Positions 38,876 through 43,699 of a stretch of 43,699 nt of DNA are shown here, piece by piece. The position numbers were made by a program, and so were the translations under genes. The stretch is from positions 1-43,699 of the forward strand of contig CAJFMB010000012.1 in NCBI GenBank assembly GCA_904390925.1. Reading direction: 5' to 3'. Position 1 is the stretch's first letter, and the number at the start of each line of letters is the position of its first letter. The notes beneath the pieces were generated by a model. That model did no database searches. It saw nothing but the letters and a program-made list of their open reading frames with translations, and was not told the origin of the DNA. The stretch comes from an uncultured Subdoligranulum sp. GTDB taxonomy: Bacteria > Bacillota > Clostridia > Oscillospirales > Ruminococcaceae.

Positions 38876-41103
38876 TCGTCCAGACCCTCGCCACGCAGCA
38901 AAAACCGCAGCCCGGAAAAGCGCAGATTCTGGCGGATATTTTCCACCATGGCCCGTTCGGTGCGGGTGCTGCCGCACAGCACACAAAGCTTGCGGGCGCG
39001 GGTGACGCCGGTATAAAGAAGGTTCCGGTAGCACAACCGGGCCGGCACATCCGCCGCCGGAAGCACCACCGCCGGGAACTCGGAGCCCTGACTTTTGTGC
39101 ACGGTCACCGCATAGGCCGGGTCAAGCTCTGCCAGCTGATCCGCCGTATAGGTCAGCCGCCGGTCATCCATCTGCACCGTGACGGTGCGGTTGTCCGGGT
39201 CCACCGCGGTAATGATGCCGATATCCCCGTTATAGGCGCCCACGCCGGATTCGCCGCCGTCCCGCTCATAGGTGATGTCATAGTCGTTTTTGATCTGCAT
39301 GACCTTGTCCCCCAGGCGCAGCACCCGGCTGGCGTCGGTGTTTCCGATCTGGGGCTTGTCCGGCGCCGGCGGATTGAGCAGCTGCTGCAGCTTGCGGTTG
39401 AGCTCCACACTGCCGGTGGGGCCCACCTTGGTGGGACAAAGCACCTGAATGTCCCGCACCGGGTCAAAGCCGTAGGCAGCCGGCAGGCGGGTGGTCACCA
39501 GGTCACAGACCAGCCGCTGACAGGCCAGGCCGATGGCCTCGATCATGAAAAAGTCATCGGTCTTGCCGCCCTTCTGGGGCATCTGCCCGTTGACGATGCG
39601 GTGGGCATTCTGGACAATCAGGCTTTTGCCCGCCTGGCGGAAGATCTCGTTGAGGCGGACAATGGGCACCGTATCGGTGCGCAGAATCTCGCTGAGGATA
39701 TTGCCGGGTCCCACGCTGGGCAGCTGGTCGGCGTCCCCCACCAGAATCAGCCTGCAATGGGGGCGCAGGGCTGCCAGCAGCGACTGGAACAGCTTGACAT
39801 CCACCATGCTGACCTCGTCGAGAATCACCACATCATATTTCAGCAGATTTTTGGCGTTGTGGATAAAGCGCAGTGAACCGCTGGAATAGTCCACCTCCAG
39901 CAGCCGGTGGATGGTGGAAGCCTTGTGCCCGGTCAGCTCGCTGAGGCGCTTGGCCGCCCGGCCGGTGGGGGCGCAGAGCGCCACCTGATCTCCGCCTGAC
40001 TCGTACAGGCTGAGGATGGCATTGACGGTAGTGGTCTTGCCGGTTCCGGGTCCGCCGGTGAGCACCATGACCCGGCTGGACAGCGCCATCTGGATGGCCT
40101 GTTTCTGCAGCGGGGCATAGACAACCCCCTGCCCCATTTCCAGCGCCCGGATGTTGCTTTCCAGCCGCTTAGGGGGCTCGGTGGGATAGGATGCCAGCGT
40201 CCGCAGGTGGATGGCAATGTCCTGTTCCGCCAAAAGCAGGTCCGGCAGATAAATATAGCCGGTGCCTTCAAACTCCCGCAGCTTCAGTTCACCGCTGGTC
40301 AGCAGCGTGTCAAGCCCTTCCGAAACACGGTCCGGCTCCACCCGCAGAAACCGCGCCGTACTTTGCAGCAGTTTTTCCTTCGGCAGGCAGGTGTGGCCGT
40401 TGTTGGCATTGTGCCGCATGGCGTAAATCAGCCCGGCCCCCACCCGCAGGGTACCGTCATGCTCAAACTGCAGTTTGGCGGCAATGGCATCCACCTGGCT
40501 GAATTTCAGATTCAGCGGCTCCCCGGTGAGCAGGTAAGGGTTGTCCTCCAGAATCGCCACCGCATTGGTGCCGAAATCCCGGTAAAGGGACACCGCATTC
40601 TGTGCCGAGATGCCGTAGTTTGCCGCCCAGGCCACCACCTCCCGCACCCCGTACATCCGGTGAAATTCCTTGGAGATGGCTTCGGCCTTTTCCGGGGTAA
40701 TACCCCGCAGCTCACACAGGCGCATGGGCTGGTCCGCAATGATGTTGAGCGTATCGTCGCCGAATTTTGCCACAATCTTTTTGGCGGTGGATGGTCCGAT
40801 ATAGGGCAGCGCACCGCTGGACAGATAGCTGAGGGTGGCGGCGGTGTCCTGGGGCAGGCTGGCTTCGCACTGGTCGGCGCGGAACTGCTCGCCGTAGGAA
40901 GGATGGTTGACCATGTGGCCGTAGCAGACCACCGACATGCCGTTGTCCACACTGCCCACATTGCCGGCCACCACAACATCCACACCCTGGGCGTTGACCT
41001 CAAACACGGCATAGCCGGTGTCCCGGTTTTCGTAGATCATGTGTTCCACGACGCCTTCCAGCTTTTGCAGGCCCTGCTCGGACAATGCCGTCTGCTGCGC
41101 CAT
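38872..41103 (-). CDS. recD2: RecD2-type ATP-dependent DNA helicase
   Basis: 743 residues. N-terminal OB and helix-hairpin-helix regions (LPYIGPSTAKKIVAKFG, about 93-109), Walker A GGPGTGKTTT, VILDEVSMVD (Walker B) and the C-terminal motif AVTVHKSQGSEFPAVVLP. It is a 5'-3' helicase, RecBC-independent, used in fork repair. The start at 41103 is chosen since GGGAGG lies 9 bases upstream and the MAQQ-type N-terminus precedes the conserved domain. Longer reading upstream would cross the promoter. Confidence 0.93.
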   Translation of the reverse strand: MAQQTALSEQGLQKLEGVVEHMIYENRDTGYAVFEVNAQGVDVVVAGNVGSVDNGMSVVCYGHMVNHPSYGEQFRADQCEASLPQDTAATLSYLSSGALPYIGPSTAKKIVAKFGDDTLNIIADQPMRLCELRGITPEKAEAISKEFHRMYGVREVVAWAANYGISAQNAVSLYRDFGTNAVAILEDNPYLLTGEPLNLKFSQVDAIAAKLQFEHDGTLRVGAGLIYAMRHNANNGHTCLPKEKLLQSTARFLRVEPDRVSEGLDTLLTSGELKLREFEGTGYIYLPDLLLAEQDIAIHLRTLASYPTEPPKRLESNIRALEMGQGVVYAPLQKQAIQMALSSRVMVLTGGPGTGKTTTVNAILSLYESGGDQVALCAPTGRAAKRLSELTGHKASTIHRLLEVDYSSGSLRFIHNAKNLLKYDVVILDEVSMVDVKLFQSLLAALRPHCRLILVGDADQLPSVGPGNILSEILRTDTVPIVRLNEIFRQAGKSLIVQNAHRIVNGQMPQKGGKTDDFFMIEAIGLACQRLVCDLVTTRLPAAYGFDPVRDIQVLCPTKVGPTGSVELNRKLQQLLNPPAPDKPQIGNTDASRVLRLGDKVMQIKNDYDITYERDGGESGVGAYNGDIGIITAVDPDNRTVTVQMDDRRLTYTADQLAELDPAYAVTVHKSQGSEFPAVVLPAADVPARLCYRNLLYTGVTRARKLCVLCGSTRTERAMVENIRQNLRFSGLRFLLRGEGLDE

Positions 41104-41160
41104 GCCGTGTTCCTCCCTTCCCTGATGATTCCGTACCTTACTTACAATAATACAGAGTAT

Positions 41161-41189
41161 ATTATACCGGATTGCCTCGGTTTTGGCAA
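41161..41189 (-). promoter_or_regulatory. Promoter of the recD2-comF-mreB operon
   Basis: Minus-strand TTGCCA (41184-41189), 17 bases, TATAAT (41161-41166), preceded by TCCGG. Start codon 58 bases downstream. Confidence 0.8.
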
Positions 41190-41250
41190 ATGGGCCACGT
41201 TTGTCCGACAACAGGCAGTTGTAAAATATCCGCTTTTGCGGGATTGCACC

Positions 41251-41280
41251 TTGCCGTGGCAAACCTGCAACCTCTATAAT
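41251..41280 (+). promoter_or_regulatory. Promoter of the YcxB-like gene
   Basis: Plus-strand TTGCCG (41251-41256), 18 bases, TATAAT (41275-41280). It diverges from the recD2 promoter. Confidence 0.75.
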
Positions 41281-41329
41281 AGAGATAAAATCCGGATCGG
41301 CTTCCCGGCCGATCTGAGGAGGTGCTTTG

Positions 41330-41965
41330 ATGCATTCCAGTCTGTTCTGTTTTTCGTTCCATGCCTTTGACACGGAAGCCCTTTTGCCCCAAGTGAGCCG
41401 GGCACTGGAGACCCGGACCGAACTGGTCTCCCGGGAGAAGGTGCCCGGGCTGTGGAAAGTGACCGACCGGCTGAACGACCGGCCGGCTCCGGCTGAGTCC
41501 AGCCCGATGCGGGGCCGGGTTCTGGGCATTGTATTTCTGGTGCTGGGACTGCTTCTGTTCCTTCCCAGTGCCATGCAGCCGAAGGAACTGCTGGGTCCCC
41601 TTGTGGGCGGCGCGGTGGCCATTCTGTGGGGGCTTTGGCGGATCCGGGTCAGTATGGGCAGCCGGGGCAGTTCCTTTTCCTCTGCGGCCAAAAAGCTGCT
41701 GGCAGGCAAAGAGAGCATCACCCCGGAGCAGCAGATGCGCGTGGAATTTTCCGAAACGGGCATGACCCTGTCAGCGGCAGGGAGCAATCCCATAGAGGTT
41801 CCCTACTCCCGCATATCCTGTGCCATCGAAACATCCGACCTGTTTTTGCTGGTATTTGACAACCAGGCCACCCTGCTGCAAAAGCAGGACCTGACCGGCG
41901 GCAAGGTGGAAGAATTCCGTCAATTTCTGGCAGAAAAGGTCAGCAAGTACCGGGATATTTCCTGA
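41330..41965 (+). CDS. YcxB-like membrane protein, function unknown
   Basis: 211 residues. Two hydrophobic helices (about 63-80 and 86-105) divide a short N-terminal segment from a C-terminal domain (about 125-211) with FSETGMTLSAAGSN, IEVPYSRISCAIE and LLVFDN, which is the YcxB-like pattern. No enzymatic residues are seen. ATG 41330 is used since GAGGAGG lies 7 bases upstream; TTG 41327 would also fit. Single gene between two promoters and a terminator. Confidence 0.7.
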   Translation: MHSSLFCFSFHAFDTEALLPQVSRALETRTELVSREKVPGLWKVTDRLNDRPAPAESSPMRGRVLGIVFLVLGLLLFLPSAMQPKELLGPLVGGAVAILWGLWRIRVSMGSRGSSFSSAAKKLLAGKESITPEQQMRVEFSETGMTLSAAGSNPIEVPYSRISCAIETSDLFLLVFDNQATLLQKQDLTGGKVEEFRQFLAEKVSKYRDIS

Positions 41966-41974
41966 CAGAACGCA

Positions 41975-42008
41975 AAAAAGCAGCAGGCCAGCCGGTCTGC
42001 TGCTTTTT
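41975..42008. terminator. Bidirectional terminator between the YcxB-like and nitroreductase genes
   Basis: A 12-bp stem AAAAAGCAGCAG/CTGCTGCTTTTT (41975-41986 with 41997-42008) with a 10-base loop; T runs on both strands. Confidence 0.92.
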
Positions 42009-42056
42009 GATTTGGGTAAAATTCCGTTCCGGGGAGTTCCGGCAACGGGGATTTGC

Positions 42057-42593
42057 TTATTTCACGTAGACAACGCGGCCGTCCTTGCGGTCAGCGGCAG
42101 GCTTCTGGCCGCCCTCGGCGGCATAGCCCAGAATGCAGTTGCCCACGCCGATGTAGGCTTCCGGGTCAAGGCCCCAGCCTTTCAGGAGCTGTTTGCCTTC
42201 CTGGGTTTCAAAGGTCTCGCGGGCACGATGAATCCAGCAGGAAGCAAGGCCGATGCTTTCGGCAGCCAGCATCAGGTTGCCCAGGGCAAGGCTGCCGTCC
42301 TCCACAGCGGTGTGGACCTCCTTGCGGGCCAGCACCACCAGAACCGTGGGTGCACCGTAGAAGGGGTCACCGCTGTTGCCCATGATCTTTGCATTGATGG
42401 CCGACAGCTTGGCGACGGTTGCCTTGTCCTGCACCGCCACAATCACCGGCGACTGGCGGCCCATACCGGACGCTGCCCAGAGCCCCGCGTCGATCACCGT
42501 ATCCAGTTTGTCCTGCTCCACCTGCTGCGCAGTATAGGCACGGCAGCTGCGGCGGCTGTGAATGGTTTTCAGCGTATCATTGGTCAAAAGCAT
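42057..42593 (-). CDS. Nitroreductase family protein
   Basis: 178 residues. The N-terminal SRRSCRAYTAQQV motif binds FMN phosphate, and AASGMGRQSP, EDGSLALGNLMLAAESIGL and GVGNCILGYA are family signatures. Members reduce nitro groups or quinones with NAD(P)H; the physiological substrate is unknown. ACAGGAGGG is 10 bases before the ATG. Monocistronic, ending at the bidirectional terminator. Confidence 0.93.
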   Translation of the reverse strand: MLLTNDTLKTIHSRRSCRAYTAQQVEQDKLDTVIDAGLWAASGMGRQSPVIVAVQDKATVAKLSAINAKIMGNSGDPFYGAPTVLVVLARKEVHTAVEDGSLALGNLMLAAESIGLASCWIHRARETFETQEGKQLLKGWGLDPEAYIGVGNCILGYAAEGGQKPAADRKDGRVVYVK

Positions 42594-42914
42594 ATGAATT
42601 ACCCTCCTGTTGCAGTTATTCCGGCGGATGAGGTTCCGCCCTTGATGTCATTATACCACAGTCTGCCAAATGCTGCCTGCTTTTGCCGCGCCCGGCGTTC
42701 CTTGCAGGTGCTGCCGCACAGCGGCATGCCCGCCCTTTTTCATCCTGATGTCTGGTTTTTGCCGCAGCGAATTCTGCCATTTTGTGGCAGTTGACCAAAA
42801 GTTTTTTGTTTCCTTTTGTAATAATCGCTGTTTCATACATTGCAGTTTTGTAGGAATTACGGTATACTAGGCGATGGTAAACGAAATACTGGAACACAAG
42901 GAGGTATTTTCCCT
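42594..42914. other. Intergenic region between divergent nitroreductase and pckA
   Basis: 321 bases without a gene. It holds a minus-strand extended -10 (TGG then TATAAT, at 42650-42655) for the nitroreductase, a 6-bp hairpin GGCGGA/TCCGCC (42623-42640) in that gene's leader, and the pckA promoter. I see no tRNA or riboswitch in the remainder. Confidence 0.7.
42840..42868 (+). promoter_or_regulatory. Promoter of pckA
   Basis: Plus-strand TTGCAG (42840-42845), 17 bases, TATACT (42863-42868), 46 bases from the ATG. A strong AAGGAGGT ribosome site follows at about 42898-42905. Confidence 0.82.
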
Positions 42915-43699
42915 ATGAAAAATATCGATTTGACCAAGTACGGCATCACCGGCACCACCGAAATCGTATACAATCCTTCCTACGAAGCTCTGTTCGAGGA
43001 GGAGACCAAGCCCAGCCTGGAAGGCTACGAAAAGGGCCGGGTCAGCGAACTGGGTGCTGTGGATGTTATGACTGGCATCTACACCGGCCGTTCTCCCAAG
43101 GATAAGTTCATCGTCATGGACGAGAACTCCAAGGACACTGTGTGGTGGACCTCCGACGAGTACAAGAACGACAACCATCCCGCTTCCCAGGAAGCCTGGA
43201 AGGCCGTGAAGGAGCTGGCTCAGAAGGAGCTGTCCAACAAGCGTCTGTTTGTTGTGGATGCTTTCTGCGGCGCCAACAAGGACACCCGCATGGCCATCCG
43301 TTTCATCATGGAAGTGGCATGGCAGGCTCACTTTGTCAAGAACATGTTCATCCGCCCCACCGAGGAGGAGCTGGAGAACTTCGAGCCTGATTTCGTTGTC
43401 TACAACGCTTCCAAGGCCAAGGTCGAGAACTACAAGGAACTGGGCCTGAACTCTGAGACTGCCGTTGTCTTCAACATCACCAGCCGTGAGCAGGTCATTC
43501 TGAACACCTGGTACGGCGGCGAGATGAAGAAGGGTATGTTCTCGATGATGAACTACTACCTGCCGCTGAAGGGCATTGCCTCCATGCACTGCTCCGCCAA
43601 CACCGACCTGAACGGCGAGAACACCGCCATCTTCTTCGGTCTGTCCGGCACCGGCAAGACCACCCTGTCCACCGACCCGAAGCGTCTGCTGATCGGCGA
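42915..43699 (+). CDS. pckA: Phosphoenolpyruvate carboxykinase (ATP), 3' end outside window
   Basis: First 261 codons. [11 protein letters not shown] (about 57-67), the substrate-binding [19 protein letters not shown] and the P-loop [12 protein letters not shown] (about 242-253) identify the ATP-dependent enzyme, converting oxaloacetate to phosphoenolpyruvate, or the reverse as a carboxylating step in fermenting gut bacteria. GDP forms lack this pattern. Codons AAG, AAC, TTC and GAG dominate, sharply more than in neighbours, which suggests high expression. The gene runs off the window; its full length is normally about 530 residues. Confidence 0.97.
   Translation, partial: MKNIDLTKYGITGTTEIVYNPSYEALFEEETKPSLEGYEKGRVSELGAVDVMTGIYTGRSPKDKFIVMDENSKDTVWWTSDEYKNDNHPASQEAWKAVKELAQKELSNKRLFVVDAFCGANKDTRMAIRFIMEVAWQAHFVKNMFIRPTEEELENFEPDFVVYNASKAKVENYKELGLNSETAVVFNITSREQVILNTWYGGEMKKGMFSMMNYYLPLKGIASMHCSANTDLNGENTAIFFGLSGTGKTTLSTDPKRLLIG

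Noticed and set aside
1-43699. tRNA, rRNA, CRISPR arrays, insertion sequences, prophage genes
   Set aside because: Looked for on both strands and none could be supported.

Overview
The window looks like chromosomal DNA of a strictly anaerobic, GC-rich gut clostridium, probably Oscillospirales/Ruminococcaceae-like (Faecalibacterium, Gemmiger, Subdoligranulum neighbourhood). This is inferred from gene content: Ech-type [NiFe] hydrogenase genes with a full hyp set, a group B-like [FeFe] hydrogenase, ATP-type PEP carboxykinase, ThyX, TrhP and MltG in a Firmicutes-like order, and strong AGGAGG ribosome binding sites. I cannot name the species. No rRNA, tRNA, CRISPR array, insertion sequence or prophage was recognised.

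Layout. 1-2404 (minus): two membrane subunits of a group 4 (Ech-like) [NiFe] hydrogenase, the second cut by the window edge. 2662-8303 (plus), divergent from it: hypA-hypB-hypF-hypC-hypD-hypE, the complete Ni and Fe(CN)2CO maturation set, followed by an Ogt-like methyltransferase and a strong terminator. 8958-11637 (minus): glycerate kinase and an NCS2 purine permease with a structured leader. 11867-14570 (minus): a surface lipoprotein, then a marR-yczE pair whose promoter carries a 26-bp perfect palindrome. 14745-15956 (plus): coaBC. 16112-18055 (minus): acpS, an acyltransferase-3 protein and a MazF toxin without a visible antitoxin. 18326-22758 (plus): a four-gene Gld-like ABC exporter cluster.

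22917-24440 (minus): the [FeFe] hydrogenase. 24658-36824 (minus): a long co-directional run, pcrA-thyX-tmk-GNAT-mltG-trhP-udg-ATPase-helicase, mixing DNA repair, dTTP synthesis, tRNA modification and cell-wall functions. 37040-41103 (minus): recD2-comF-mreB. The end holds a YcxB-like membrane protein (plus), a nitroreductase (minus) and the first 261 codons of pckA (plus).

How it fits together: hydrogen metabolism dominates, with an energy-converting membrane [NiFe] hydrogenase, its dedicated maturation operon and a separate soluble [FeFe] hydrogenase. Several compact regulatory sites can be read directly: divergent promoters between ech and hyp, a MarR operator over its own promoter, a nested stem leader before the purine permease, and a dyad in the acpS/ABC intergenic region. 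The parts I consider least explained are the Gld-like exporter cluster, the permease leader, the tandem-repeat ATPase with one dead P-loop, and the Gly/Tyr-rich linker in PcrA.
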